Shown: positions 1-8,294 of the stretch, one piece after another
Layout: each line of letters starts with the position of its first letter
Position numbering within the stretch: the first letter of the stretch is position 1
Source of the DNA: CALZFJ01 sp051878575
Lineage (GTDB): Bacteria > Bacteroidota > Bacteroidia > Bacteroidales > Muribaculaceae
NCBI GenBank assembly: GCA_051878575.1
Contig: JBJEKJ010000112.1
Coordinates: forward strand, 1 to 21,739
Reading direction: 5' to 3'
Length of the DNA: 21,739 nucleotides
Notes under the pieces: model-generated
What the model saw: only the letters and a program-made list of their open reading frames with translations
Told to the model about the DNA's origin: nothing
Database searches by the model: none
Program-made: the position numbers and the translations under genes

Positions 1-7
1 CGTGATT

Positions 8-2095
8 TTATTTCTGTTGGTTCTTGAAAGCGTCGATGAAGCGGAGCGACACCTTGATGCGGCGGAACTGGCTTCCCTTCTCTTTCGACACCTCTACGTA
101 GTGCTTGAACGAAGTGGGGATGCTCACGTCGTTGAGCACGTTGCTCGTCAGATAGTCGGCAACGCCCACGGCGCGCACTGTGGCGAGTTGCTCGTTGGTC
201 TTGATGCCCTGAGCCTTTGTCACGGTCATCTTGGTAAGCTCGTTGTCCTGATATACGAGCTGGTCGACGAGGTCGCCGTACTCGCCCTTATATGCGAGAG
301 TTCCGATGATGGGCACTGCGTCGGCCGTACCGGTCACGCTCACCTCAAGTTTCTTGCTGTCGGTGGCGTATTTCTTGAAGTCGCCCTGGAGCGAGTTCTT
401 AACGATGTTGATCATCTGCATGGCTGCGTTTGACTCGGCGGTGTTGTATTTTCCGGCCTTGAAGTCGTCGCGAGCCGAGAATTCCTCCTCCACCTCATAC
501 ATGTAGTCGATTCGATAGTTCAGAATCTTGTTTCCATCGGCGTCGACATCCTTCTCTACCTCGGTCGACACATTGATGTGGGTGTGGTCGGTGAGGATGT
601 TCTCATTCTTGGCGGCTGTCACCACTTCCTCCTTTATAGCCTCAAGTTTGGCGCTCTCGATGCTTGCGAGCTGTACCACCTCCATAGGCACGAAAGAATC
701 CTCGTCGAATGCCATGCTCTTGCGGCTAAGGTTGTCGTAGATGTACACCTTTCCGGTGTTCTTGTTGCGGGCCTCGGTGTAGATAACCTCGAATTTGTCT
801 TCTTCGGTAAGGCCGTACACGGTGTTGAAGAATTCAAGGTCGTCGATGGTCTTCAGGTCCTTCAGGTCATCGGCAGGGATATTAAGGTAGATGGATGGCA
901 TTGTGGCAAAGTCGATGGCAAGAGCCTGATTTCCCTCGAAGTAGTTGCCGAACTTGGCCTCGGCGGCTCCGATTTGGTCGCCTGCCATGCCCGTCACGAG
1001 TTGGCGCTCCAGCTCAAGGGCATATTTTGCGCGGCTTTCGTCGTTCACACGGATACGGTAGTCGCTCTCGCTCTCGCCGGGAAGCATCTTGCTCCACTCC
1101 GCCATGCGCAGGTCGAGCTCATGCTTGAGGTCCATTGTGTGATATCTCTCAATCGATTCCAAGTTGAGGTTGCAAAGGTTGGTGGAGTAGAATGCGAGCA
1201 TCTGCTCCTTTTCGAACGAGTCCTTGAAGGTGTCGAGGTTGAGCAGGGTCTTGTTGTCGGCAGTGAGAATATAGTCGACTCTTGATGTGAGCAAGTTGAG
1301 AATCGAGAACTTGTCGGCAGTGGCAATCAGTGCATATTTGCCCTGGCTCAGCAGTTCGCAAGCCTTTGCGTTGCCGGTCAGCTGATAGCTCTTTTTCTCA
1401 TTGAGCGAGGCAGTCTCCACCATCTTCATGGTTCCGTCGGCAAGCAGCACGGCAAATTCCCGGAAGTCGCCCGAGAAGCTGAGGTCGCGCACGTCGGCGT
1501 CGTATTGTAGGGTTTTGCGTATGGCTCCGCGCTCAAGGTTCACCACTTCCACCTGCCGGCCCTCGGCCAACAGGGCGGTGTTGGCGGCTTTGTTGATGTC
1601 AATCAGCGTGGGCGCCCCCGACAGCTGTAGCTCGAATTTCACCTTCTCGTCTTTCTTTGCGCGGGTATCGGTCGTGCACTTCATCAGCTTGTTGTCGTTA
1701 GTGACCACGAGCACATAGGTTCCGTCGGGCGAGTAGGCGAGCCCTTTGGCGAAAGTGTTTTTCAGCTTGATTATTCTCTTGGCTTCCTCGTCATTATTGA
1801 AAATGTCGAGAAGCCTTATGTTCTGACCGTCGGCATAGAGCAGGTTGCCACCTGTCATGGGGGCTATTGTCCATGTGTCGGTTTTTATGCCGCTTATCTC
1901 AAAGCCGTTGAGTGCTGATATTTTCATGTCCTTGTCGGCTCCGAGCATAAAGAATGAGTGATTTTTGACATCGGTATAGACTTTTTTGAATGAAATAGTC
2001 CGCACGTTGTCTTTCGGTAGAAATTCTTGAGCCACCATAGTAGCAGGCAGGCAAATTAAAGCACTGAGCAGTACGTTTTGCAAATTCTTATTCAT
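8..2095 (-). CDS. Secreted beta-propeller protein with OmpA-like C-terminal region
   Basis: Encodes 695 residues from the ATG at 2095. An in-frame ATG 11 codons upstream would place extra residues before an otherwise normal signal peptide (MNKNLQNVLL, hydrophobic core, cleavage near MVAQ), so the inner start is preferred. Residues about 40-300 contain WD40/quinoprotein-like blades with SPDGTYV- and FSGDFREF-type strands. The middle is acidic and helical. The last ~170 residues have a GTADAVPI segment followed by NEQLATVRAVGVADYL, which resembles the OmpA-like peptidoglycan-binding fold (D-x-x-P/G, then N-x-x-L-x-x-x-R-A-x-x-V-x-x-Y-L). Inference: a periplasmic or envelope-anchored scaffold protein. 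The exact function is unknown. The gene stands alone on the minus strand with a TATCTTTG promoter box upstream, and its stop lies seven bases from the window edge. Confidence 0.85.
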   Translation of the reverse strand: MNKNLQNVLLSALICLPATMVAQEFLPKDNVRTISFKKVYTDVKNHSFFMLGADKDMKISALNGFEISGIKTDTWTIAPMTGGNLLYADGQNIRLLDIFNNDEEAKRIIKLKNTFAKGLAYSPDGTYVLVVTNDNKLMKCTTDTRAKKDEKVKFELQLSGAPTLIDINKAANTALLAEGRQVEVVNLERGAIRKTLQYDADVRDLSFSGDFREFAVLLADGTMKMVETASLNEKKSYQLTGNAKACELLSQGKYALIATADKFSILNLLTSRVDYILTADNKTLLNLDTFKDSFEKEQMLAFYSTNLCNLNLESIERYHTMDLKHELDLRMAEWSKMLPGESESDYRIRVNDESRAKYALELERQLVTGMAGDQIGAAEAKFGNYFEGNQALAIDFATMPSIYLNIPADDLKDLKTIDDLEFFNTVYGLTEEDKFEVIYTEARNKNTGKVYIYDNLSRKSMAFDEDSFVPMEVVQLASIESAKLEAIKEEVVTAAKNENILTDHTHINVSTEVEKDVDADGNKILNYRIDYMYEVEEEFSARDDFKAGKYNTAESNAAMQMINIVKNSLQGDFKKYATDSKKLEVSVTGTADAVPIIGTLAYKGEYGDLVDQLVYQDNELTKMTVTKAQGIKTNEQLATVRAVGVADYLTSNVLNDVSIPTSFKHYVEVSKEKGSQFRRIKVSLRFIDAFKNQQK

Positions 2096-2260
2096 AACTA
2101 TTGTCTCAATACACAGCCTATAGCCCACGGATTCGGCATAAAATTAGTAAATAAGTAAAGGCGGGCTCCAATGCAAATACCTAATACAATAGCATTTAAC
2201 AGGTTGATCAGCCACGTGGTATTAAGTCTACACTCTTTATGTTGAGTTGATTATTTTTCG

Positions 2261-2268
2261 CAAAGATA
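2261..2268 (-). promoter_or_regulatory. Bacteroidetes -7 box for the propeller gene
   Basis: Minus strand reads TATCTTTG, an exact match to TAnnTTTG, about 165 bases before the start at 2095. No clear TTG -33 box is seen at the expected spacing, so the assignment rests on the -7 element alone. Confidence 0.5.
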
Positions 2269-2448
2269 ATAATAAAAAAGATTAAATGGTAATGTTCGTA
2301 CTAAAAATATGATATTGTCACACTGATTTTTTTCACAAAGATTTCCCGATTTTTACAAAAAAGGCTAAAAACCGCGATTTTTTCGATGTCTCGTGGCTTA
2401 TTGGCTCGATTTTGTGCCTTCACGGCGTGAAATCTCACAGAATTGTTG

Positions 2449-2456
2449 TACATTTG
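2449..2456 (+). promoter_or_regulatory. Bacteroidetes -7 box for the small membrane protein gene
   Basis: TACATTTG matches TAnnTTTG and lies 33 bases before the ATG at 2490. This short leader supports the small ORF being a real gene. A matching -33 TTG is not evident. Confidence 0.55.
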
Positions 2457-2489
2457 CAGTGAATTTCGAAACCATAACTTTATTCAGAT

Positions 2490-2702
2490 ATGAAAAGTGA
2501 GACCAATGACTTGGAACTTGCCGAAATGGCACGCCAGGCAGCCGAGCTTGAGGCTTCTTGCGCCGACAAGAGGCCGGAGCGTCTTCCGCGCCACGAGCTT
2601 GCGCTTTATCTTATGAACAACAAGTTTGCCGCAGGCAGTGTGCTCATTGCCTTGGCGCTCGTAGTGGCGTTTGCGGTGCTTGAGTTCGCCTTTGCCCTCT
2701 GA
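2490..2702 (+). CDS. Small single-pass membrane protein, 70 aa, unknown function
   Basis: A 70-residue protein. Residues 1-45 are charged and helical (rich in Glu, Ala, Arg). Residues about 47-70 form one hydrophobic segment (AAGSVLIALALVVAFAVLEF) that runs to the C-terminus, so it looks like a tail-anchored protein with a cytoplasmic N-terminus. The gene has its own TACATTTG promoter box 33 bases upstream and a perfect 16-bp hairpin just after the stop, and its codon use resembles the neighbours. No family is recognised. It is convergent with fabI and shares no obvious function with it. Confidence 0.7.
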   Translation: MKSETNDLELAEMARQAAELEASCADKRPERLPRHELALYLMNNKFAAGSVLIALALVVAFAVLEFAFAL

Positions 2703-2737
2703 AGCGCGCCGCAGGGTGTTGCCCGGAGGTGACGAAT

Positions 2738-2780
2738 AAATGGCGGGAACTGCCGTGTGATAGTGCAGTTCCCGCCATTT
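2738..2780. terminator. Bidirectional terminator between small membrane gene and fabI
   Basis: A perfect 16-bp inverted repeat (AAATGGCGGGAACTGC and its complement, 2738-2753 and 2765-2780) with an 11-base loop. It is A-rich on the 5' side and T-rich on the 3' side. It sits between two convergent genes, so it probably serves both. Confidence 0.85.
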
Positions 2781-2836
2781 GTGCGTCTTGTCGCGCCTGT
2801 CGCAGGCGTGGCGATATGTCTTGACGGTGTGTGGCG

Positions 2837-3700
2837 TCAGCCATATTTCACCGTTCCGTCGGGATTGAGGAACTCATCTTCGTTGAGGCTCTTCTGATAC
2901 TGGTCCATGGCTCGGTAGCTCATTCCCATGCTTGAGAATCCTCCGTCGTGATAAAGGTTCTGCATGGTCACCTTTCGGGTAAGGTCGCTGAACATTACTA
3001 TGCAATAGTCGGCGCAGTCGTCGGCCGAGGCGTTGCCCAGTGGCGACATGCGGTTGGCGAAGTCGAAAAGCGACGTCATTCCCTTGATGCCGCTTCCGGC
3101 GGTGGTCATTGTGGGCGATTGCGAAATAGTGTTCACTCGCACGTTGTGCTCACGGCCATATATGTAGCCGAAGCTGCGGGCTATCGACTCGAGGAGAGCC
3201 TTGGCGTCGGCCATGTCGTTGTATCCGAAAAGAGTGCGCTGCGCGGCGATGTATGATAGCGCCACCACGCTGCCGCCGTCGGCAATGGCATTGTTCTTCT
3301 TGGCGGCCTGAAGCATCTTGTGGAACGATACGGCCGAGATGTCGTAGGTCTTGGCCATCATGTCGTAGTCGATGTCGTCGTAAGTGCGCTTCTTTCGCAC
3401 GTTGGGCGACATTCCGATAGAGTGCAGCACGAAGTCGATTTGTCCGCCAAGCACCTCCACCGAGCGGCGGAACACATTCTCCAGCTCCTCGTAGCTCGTG
3501 GCGTCGGCAGGTATGATTTCGGCATTCAGTTTCTTTCCGAGGATATTGATATCGCCCATTCGCACAGCTACAGGGGCGTTGCTCAGAGTGATTGTTGCAC
3601 CTTCCTCGACGGCTCTCTCAGCCACTTTCCATGCAATACTCTTGTCGTTGAGGGCACCAAAAATGATGCCGCGTTTTCCTTTTAATAAGTTATAAGCCAT
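2837..3700 (-). CDS. fabI: Enoyl-[acyl-carrier-protein] reductase (NADH), FabI
   Basis: Encodes 287 residues, the usual FabI length; FabI catalyses the last reduction in each cycle of type II fatty acid synthesis. It starts MAYNLLKGKRGIIFGALNDK, with the FabI dinucleotide-binding segment GALNDKSIAW at residues 15-24. The SDR-type catalytic Tyr160-x6-Lys167 lies in GYNDMADAK, preceded by SYIAAQR with Tyr150. Further conserved segments include HSIGMSP and the substrate-loop stretch SPTMTTAGSGIKGM. The frame stays open 36 codons upstream, but that extension is Cys-rich and unlike FabI, so the ATG at 3700 is taken as the start. The gene is monocistronic, with a TAACTTTG promoter box about 130 bases upstream and a convergent terminator downstream. 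Confidence 0.97.
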   Translation of the reverse strand: MAYNLLKGKRGIIFGALNDKSIAWKVAERAVEEGATITLSNAPVAVRMGDINILGKKLNAEIIPADATSYEELENVFRRSVEVLGGQIDFVLHSIGMSPNVRKKRTYDDIDYDMMAKTYDISAVSFHKMLQAAKKNNAIADGGSVVALSYIAAQRTLFGYNDMADAKALLESIARSFGYIYGREHNVRVNTISQSPTMTTAGSGIKGMTSLFDFANRMSPLGNASADDCADYCIVMFSDLTRKVTMQNLYHDGGFSSMGMSYRAMDQYQKSLNEDEFLNPDGTVKYG

Positions 3701-4078
3701 TAAAACGTAATTTAGTTTATACTTCCCCGTATGTGCGCCGCAGGAAGTCGGCCGCATCCTACTTTCGCAAGTAGTCAGGCAGAAGCATCTGCCCCCTGAT
3801 GCCGCCACGGGCGCTCATTTCGGGCTGCAAAGTTACGCAAAAATCCCCGAAAAACCGCATCTTGCCCCTAAAATCTTCTATTGCTTTTTATCGGACAGCA
3901 TTATTTCATTGTACATTCCTTTAAGCCCCGTGAATTCAAGAAAATATGGATTTTTTAAAATCATGTCGGGGTCATAATATCGTTGTCGCGTAATTGTGCC
4001 GGCTCTTGCTTTATTAGTGATGCCGGCTTTGTGGCAATAGCAATGCGCCCATACGTCGTCGCATCAACATAGCTGTGC
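3701..4078. other. Intergenic region between fabI and the metallophosphoesterase
   Basis: Contains the fabI leader and promoter box at its fabI end. The remaining ~240 bases carry no ORF, tRNA or hairpin that I can support. No convincing terminator was seen for the metallophosphoesterase gene that ends at 4079. Confidence 0.5.
3828..3835 (-). promoter_or_regulatory. Bacteroidetes -7 box for fabI
   Basis: Minus strand reads TAACTTTG (TAnnTTTG), giving fabI a leader of roughly 120 bases. No good -33 TTG is seen. The box lies upstream of the non-FabI-like N-terminal extension of the open frame, so the long leader is genuinely untranslated or weakly constrained. Confidence 0.5.
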
Positions 4079-5404
4079 TTATTTCGCTTTGAAGCGGTGC
4101 TCAGCCACAACTTTTCCGGTTGAGATGTTGTGAACGCGAATCACGAGTTGGCGGTCTTGGATTAGTCCTTCAATCACAGTGGGATATTCGTCAGCCGAAT
4201 CTAATTTAGGTCCGCCTCCAACAACTTGAGCCCACTTTCGGGAGCCGCTTGGCGCATCGTAACGGTACTCATGCATGTGAGCGGTGATTATTACTTGGCA
4301 ACCGGCTTCTTGTAGAAGCGGAGTCCACATGTTGGCACATGTGCGTTGCCAAAGGGCATAGTCCTCGGTGTAAGCCGGGTCTTTGTCGGCAGGCGTAATG
4401 TCGCCCGGATTGTGTGTCGGATTGTCGTCGAAAAGCGGAATATGGCAAAAGGCAACGAGGAAGGGAGCGTCGGCGATTTCTTTTTTGCTCAGTGCATATT
4501 TGAGCCATTCGGTTTGCGCTTTGCGATATTCGTGGCTATTGTAAAGCCCTGCAAACAGGGGGTTAGTGTCTTGTTTATCTTCGGCGGTATCGAGTCCAAT
4601 CATGGCAATATCGCCCATTCGCACGGCGAAGTTGCGACCAAGGTCCCAGTCGCTGCTGAGGCGTTCTTCGGGTTGACGATACATCCACACACGTTCAAGG
4701 TGACGGTTTGCCAATCCGCGCAGGTCGTGGTTGCCCGGGCAGAACAGGTAGGGTGTTGAAGCAGCATAATCGATGCGATTGATTTCGGGATAAAGGAAGA
4801 TGCGCTTTTGTGCGTGTGTGGTTTCCTCGGTGTTGCAAGCATCTCCATTCCAAACCACGCACGATGGAGCCAGTTGGGCAATCTTGTCGGTGATTTTGTC
4901 GAATGTGTTGAAATGGGCGTGAGTGTCGTTGATAACACAGAAGTGAGACTGAGCACTCCTACCGGCTGTGGTGAATGAATATATTTCGGGGCAGGTGACG
5001 TTCTTTGCAATCTTCATGCTGTAGCCGCCACCGTAGCTGATGTGGTCGGCGCCTATGCGATAGTAGTAGCGTGTGGCAGGTTGCAGCCCGGTAAGTCGCA
5101 CTTGAATAATATCTTTGTCCATGCCGGTTACGCGATAGCCTCCGCATTTCACCTTTTTAGCGTCAGAAAGGTCGGGTTTTAATCCGTATTCAACATATCC
5201 GTTGGCATAATCGGTTACGCTGAAAGTGATGCCAATGCTTGTTTCGGCATAGTTTTGCAGCATAGGTGCGCTGTTGATGAGTTTTGCGTTTGATTGTTTC
5301 GTATCATCGTCGGGAGCAATAGCCTCACCGGCTTTAGCGTAAGGAGCAATAGCCAATGCGGCAGCAGCCAGAGCCGAGTCTTTAAGGAATTTTCTTCTGT
5401 CCAT
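4079..5404 (-). CDS. Exported calcineurin-like metallophosphoesterase (purple acid phosphatase-like)
   Basis: Encodes 441 residues. The N-terminus DRRKFLKDSALAAAALAIA has a twin-arginine-like motif and a hydrophobic Ala-rich core, so export (possibly by Tat) is likely. Residues about 45-145 look like the fibronectin-III-type domain that precedes purple acid phosphatase catalytic domains (SIGITFSV, LTGLQPATRYYYRIG). The catalytic domain carries the metal ligands in order: Asp160 and His162 (NDTHAH), Asp188 and Asn191 (GDACN), GNHD at 225-228, His321 (FCHIPLF), and His376/His378 (AHMHEY). Likely activity is hydrolysis of phosphomonoesters or diesters in the periplasm; the substrate is unknown. 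It is monocistronic, with no partner gene. Confidence 0.9.
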   Translation of the reverse strand: MDRRKFLKDSALAAAALAIAPYAKAGEAIAPDDDTKQSNAKLINSAPMLQNYAETSIGITFSVTDYANGYVEYGLKPDLSDAKKVKCGGYRVTGMDKDIIQVRLTGLQPATRYYYRIGADHISYGGGYSMKIAKNVTCPEIYSFTTAGRSAQSHFCVINDTHAHFNTFDKITDKIAQLAPSCVVWNGDACNTEETTHAQKRIFLYPEINRIDYAASTPYLFCPGNHDLRGLANRHLERVWMYRQPEERLSSDWDLGRNFAVRMGDIAMIGLDTAEDKQDTNPLFAGLYNSHEYRKAQTEWLKYALSKKEIADAPFLVAFCHIPLFDDNPTHNPGDITPADKDPAYTEDYALWQRTCANMWTPLLQEAGCQVIITAHMHEYRYDAPSGSRKWAQVVGGGPKLDSADEYPTVIEGLIQDRQLVIRVHNISTGKVVAEHRFKAK

Positions 5405-5810
5405 TTGTTAGTCTGTCTTCTTTGTTCTAAGGTTTTTTTGATTATAGGGGTAAAGTTACAAAAATTTTATTTACATTAATTGGTGGTTGATTGTTTTTTT
5501 GCCGGGTGTGCAACGGTTCTGCAGAATTGATGTTGCTCGTTGCTTCCATTTCTTATTGCTTAATAGTCACTGTGCAAAATTAAGATATTTCCGGGATAAA
5601 CACTAATCGGTAATTATAAATTCATAAATCTTTTGAGTGGTTTTTCTTTAGAGTGTAAAATTTTATTAATATGTGGTTTTTTTGGTGGGGAATGGTGCAA
5701 GGTGTTTGGGGTTTTTTATATCTTTGCATAAGATAGGATGCAGATTTGCATAAACCAAGATTTTTATTGAGACAATTAATTTAAACATTAACATAAAAAC
5801 TTAACACAAA
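5405..5810. other. Divergent, strongly AT-rich intergenic region
   Basis: About 400 bases between the minus-strand metallophosphoesterase gene and the plus-strand ROK kinase gene. It holds the kinase promoter box at 5719-5726. It also has two candidate minus-strand -7 boxes: TAATTTTG at 5582-5575, and TAACTTTA (one mismatch) at 5458-5451. No RNA gene or ORF is seen. Confidence 0.5.
5719..5726 (+). promoter_or_regulatory. Bacteroidetes -7 box for the ROK kinase gene
   Basis: TATCTTTG, an exact TAnnTTTG match about 85 bases before the ATG at 5811. A -33 box is not clear. Confidence 0.6.
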
Positions 5811-6782
5811 ATGAGTAAGCCATACGTTATCGGAATTGACATGGGCGGAACAAACACGGTGTTTGGTATCGTCGACGCTCGTGGCACAGTGATTGCCAGC
5901 AATTCCATTAAGACTGCAAAACACAGCGATATAAACGATTACATCGAAGAGCTGCATCAGGAGATTACGCGTCTTATCGTTGCCAACGATGCGGTCGACA
6001 AGATTCATGGCATCGGTATCGGTGCTCCAAATGCCAATTATTTCACGGGCATGATTGAGGATGCTCCCAATTTGCCGTGGCCGTCGCCGATTCCTCTTGC
6101 CGACCTCATGAGCAAGAAATTCGGCATTCCGGTAGCTATCACCAACGATGCCAATGCAGCCGCCATCGGTGAGATGACCTATGGCGTGGCTCGCGGATTG
6201 AAGGATTTCATCATGATCACACTTGGCACCGGCGTGGGCAGCGGTATCGTTGTCAACGGCCAGATGGTTTACGGCCACGACGGCTTTGCCGGAGAGCTTG
6301 GCCACGTGATCGTGAAGCGCAAGAACGGACGCACTTGCGGTTGCGGCCGCACGGGCTGCCTTGAGGCATATTGCTCGGCTACGGGTGTGGCACGCACTGC
6401 CCGTGAGTTCCTCGAGATTCGCACTGAGCCTTCTCTCCTTCGCAACCTGCAAATCGAGGACATCACCTCTAAGGACGTCTACGATGCGGCAATTCAGGGC
6501 GACAAGCTCGCAAAGGAGATATTCGACTACACCGGCACTATTCTCGGTGAGGCTCTTGCCGACTTCGTGGCATTCTCCAGTCCCGAGGCTTTTGTGCTCT
6601 TTGGTGGCTTGACGAAGGCCGGCGATTTGATTATGAAGCCTGTGAAGGAGGCTCTCGACAAGAATATCCTCGGCATCTACCGCGGCAAAGTGCGCCTCTT
6701 GATTTCAGAATTGAAGGAGAGCGACGCCGCAGTGCTTGGCGCAAGCGCTCTTGGATGGGAGGTAAAGCCGATTCAGGCATAA
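5811..6782 (+). CDS. ROK-family sugar kinase, probable glucokinase
   Basis: A 323-residue ROK-family protein. The N-terminal phosphate-binding motif is IGIDMGGTNTVFGIVD (residues 7-22). The catalytic Asp113 is in ITNDANAAA, and the second phosphate motif is TLGTGVGSGIVVNG. The ROK zinc site is complete: His165 (GELGH), then Cys176, Cys178 and Cys183 in CGCGRTGC. The family phosphorylates glucose or related hexoses (also ManNAc or fructose in some members), and Bacteroidetes members of this type are usually annotated as glucokinase feeding glycolysis. Substrate specificity cannot be read from the sequence. It is a single-gene unit with a TATCTTTG promoter and two downstream hairpins. Confidence 0.93.
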   Translation: MSKPYVIGIDMGGTNTVFGIVDARGTVIASNSIKTAKHSDINDYIEELHQEITRLIVANDAVDKIHGIGIGAPNANYFTGMIEDAPNLPWPSPIPLADLMSKKFGIPVAITNDANAAAIGEMTYGVARGLKDFIMITLGTGVGSGIVVNGQMVYGHDGFAGELGHVIVKRKNGRTCGCGRTGCLEAYCSATGVARTAREFLEIRTEPSLLRNLQIEDITSKDVYDAAIQGDKLAKEIFDYTGTILGEALADFVAFSSPEAFVLFGGLTKAGDLIMKPVKEALDKNILGIYRGKVRLLISELKESDAAVLGASALGWEVKPIQA

Positions 6783-6802
6783 TCGGTCGTTAAGCTGGCT
6801 AA

Positions 6803-6823
6803 CGGCAGGCTGCAAGCCTGCCG
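6803..6823 (+). terminator. Hairpin after the ROK kinase gene
   Basis: A perfect 9-bp stem (CGGCAGGCT / AGCCTGCCG) around a GCA loop, 20 bases after the stop. It lacks a strong T-tract, so it may act with the next hairpin. Confidence 0.5.
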
Positions 6824-6847
6824 AACCGGATAAATTGAACACTCACG

Positions 6848-6877
6848 GAGGCACTGCCGCATCGATGGCAGTGCCTC
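6848..6877 (+). terminator. Second hairpin after the ROK kinase gene
   Basis: A perfect 11-bp inverted repeat (GAGGCACTGCC, complement at 6867-6877) with an 8-base loop, located before the ychF promoter. There is no clear U-tract. Termination is inferred from its position between two transcription units. Confidence 0.5.
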
Positions 6878-6930
6878 TGCTATGTAAGAGGATGGCATAT
6901 TACGGCATATTGCGGAAATTTGGAGGAGAA

Positions 6931-6962
6931 TTTGGAATTGACGGAGGGGTGTTGTATCTTTG
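6931..6962 (+). promoter_or_regulatory. ychF promoter (-33 TTTG, -7 TATCTTTG)
   Basis: TTTG at 6931-6934 and TATCTTTG at 6955-6962 are separated by 20 bases, a near-ideal Bacteroidetes housekeeping promoter. It leaves a leader of about 80 bases before the ATG at 7047. Confidence 0.8.
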
Positions 6963-7046
6963 TGGGATTTTTGAAGGCAGGGCGCGCTCCCGAAGCGTCC
7001 TATTTTCACATAAATTGATAACAATTAAACAAATATATAAAGAATT

Positions 7047-8150
7047 ATGGCACTTCAATGTGGTATCGTAGGACTGCCCAATGTGGGTAAGTCAACTCTG
7101 TTCAACTGTCTGTCGAATGCTAAGGCGCAGTCGGCTAATTTCCCGTTTTGCACCATAGAGCCTAATGTGGGCGTCATCACCGTGCCCGACGATCGCCTGA
7201 ACAAGCTCGCCGAGCTCGTCCATCCGCAAAAAATCGTGCCTACCACGGTGGAGATTGTGGATATTGCCGGATTGGTGAAGGGTGCCTCGAAGGGTGAGGG
7301 CTTAGGCAACAAGTTCCTTGCCAACATCCGCGAGACCGATGCCATAATCCATGTGCTCCGCTGCTTCGACGACAACAATATAACCCACGTCGACGGATCA
7401 ATCGACCCGGTGCGCGACAAGGAGATTATCGACTACGAGCTTCAGCTTAAGGACCTGGAGACTATCGACAGCCGCATATCGAAGGTGCAGAAGCAGGCCC
7501 AGACCGGTGGCGACAAGCAGGCAAAATTGCAATATGAGGTGTTCTGCCGCTTCAAGGAGGCCCTTGAGCAGGGCAAGGCCGCGCGCACTGTGAAATTCGA
7601 GACCAAAGATGAGCTGAAGGTGGCTCATGACCTGTTCCTGCTCACCAACAAGCCGGTGCTCTATGTGTGCAACGTCGACGACGAAAGCGCCGTGAGCGGC
7701 AACCGCTATGTGGAGATGGTGCGAGAGGCCGTGAAAGACGAGGGCGCCGAGATTCTTATCGTGGCGGCAAAGACGGAGTCGGAGATTGCCGAGTTCGACA
7801 CATACGAGGAGCGCCAGATGTTCCTCAACGAGATAGGGCTTGAGGAGTCGGGGGTGAACAGGCTGATTCGCGCCGCCTATAAGCTGCTTAACCTTGAGAC
7901 GTTCCTCACGGCCGGTCCGCAGGAGGTGCGCGCATGGACCTATCGCCGCGGCAGCAAGGCTCCGCAGTGCGCCGGAGTGATTCACACCGACTTCGAGAAA
8001 GGCTTTATCCGCGCCGAGGTGATAAAATATGAGGATTATGTCGCCTACGGAAGCGAGGCCGCCGTGAAGGAGGCCGGAAAAATGAGCGTCGAGGGCAAGG
8101 AGTATGTGGTCCAGGATGGCGACATCATGCACTTCCGCTTCAATGTGTGA
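7047..8150 (+). CDS. ychF: Ribosome-associated P-loop NTPase YchF (Obg family)
   Basis: A 367-residue protein of normal YchF length. The P-loop GLPNVGKS is at residues 9-16. NFPFCTIEPNVG and the switch-II DIAGLVKGASKGEGLGNKFL segment, which lacks the usual catalytic Gln, are typical of this HAS-NTPase. NVDD replaces the GTP-specific NKxD, consistent with the ATP preference known for YchF/OLA1. The coiled central arm follows, and a TGS domain closes the protein (YRRGSKAPQCAGVIH ... VVQDGDIMHFRF). Known members bind ribosomes and influence translation and oxidative stress. It has its own promoter and is followed by tandem terminators. Confidence 0.97.
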   Translation: MALQCGIVGLPNVGKSTLFNCLSNAKAQSANFPFCTIEPNVGVITVPDDRLNKLAELVHPQKIVPTTVEIVDIAGLVKGASKGEGLGNKFLANIRETDAIIHVLRCFDDNNITHVDGSIDPVRDKEIIDYELQLKDLETIDSRISKVQKQAQTGGDKQAKLQYEVFCRFKEALEQGKAARTVKFETKDELKVAHDLFLLTNKPVLYVCNVDDESAVSGNRYVEMVREAVKDEGAEILIVAAKTESEIAEFDTYEERQMFLNEIGLEESGVNRLIRAAYKLLNLETFLTAGPQEVRAWTYRRGSKAPQCAGVIHTDFEKGFIRAEVIKYEDYVAYGSEAAVKEAGKMSVEGKEYVVQDGDIMHFRFNV

Positions 8151-8151
8151 A

Positions 8152-8190
8152 AAAACTGCCACCGGGCCCGATGGCGTCGGTGGCAGTTTT
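8152..8190 (+). terminator. Rho-independent terminator of ychF
   Basis: A 13-bp perfect stem (AAAACTGCCACCG, complement at 8178-8190) starts just after the ychF stop and ends in TTTT followed by an AT-rich stretch. Confidence 0.85.
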
Positions 8191-8198
8191 ATATATAA

Positions 8199-8223
8199 AG
8201 GGGCTTCGGGCCCCTATTTTTTT
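8199..8223. terminator. Second ychF terminator, its T-tract at the transposon junction
   Basis: A 6-bp stem AGGGGC / GCCCCT around TTCGG, followed by a T run (8217-8223) that abuts the left inverted repeat of the inserted element. On the minus strand the same hairpin is followed by TTTATATAT, so before the insertion it could also have terminated the converging CHASE2 operon. Confidence 0.7.
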
Positions 8224-8253
8224 GGAAATATCTACTTTAATCTTGCACTATTG
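8224..8253 (+). repeat. Left terminal inverted repeat
   Basis: A 30-bp sequence beginning GGAAATATC. It matches the reverse complement of 12091-12120 at 24 positions, including an uninterrupted 13-base core at 8235-8247. The -33 TTG of the transposase promoter (8243-8245) lies inside it. Confidence 0.8.
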
Positions 8254-8273
8254 AAGTAAAAGTTGTATCTTTG
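8243..8273 (+). promoter_or_regulatory. Promoter of the transposase and R-M genes
   Basis: TTG at 8243-8245, a 20-base spacer, then TATCTTTG at 8266-8273, 21 bases before the transposase ATG. No second promoter is apparent before the R-M genes, so this one probably drives all three. Confidence 0.75.
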
Positions 8274-8294
8274 CAGTTCCAAAAGCAAAGAGAT

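Larger units (their letters stand above)
2096..2489. other. Divergent intergenic region
   Basis: AT-rich gap between the minus-strand propeller gene and the plus-strand small membrane protein gene. It holds one TAnnTTTG box for each direction (2261-2268 minus, 2449-2456 plus). I see no RNA gene, repeat or further coding potential in it. Confidence 0.6.

Noticed and set aside
3701..3808. FabI extended to the upstream ATG at 3808
   Set aside because: The extra 36 residues are Cys-rich and unlike FabI, whose proteins begin close to the LLKGKRG segment.
8271..8294. Transposase start at TTG 8271
   Set aside because: This TTG is the end of the TATCTTTG promoter box, so it cannot be in the leader of that transcript. 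The ATG at 8295 starts the conserved domain.
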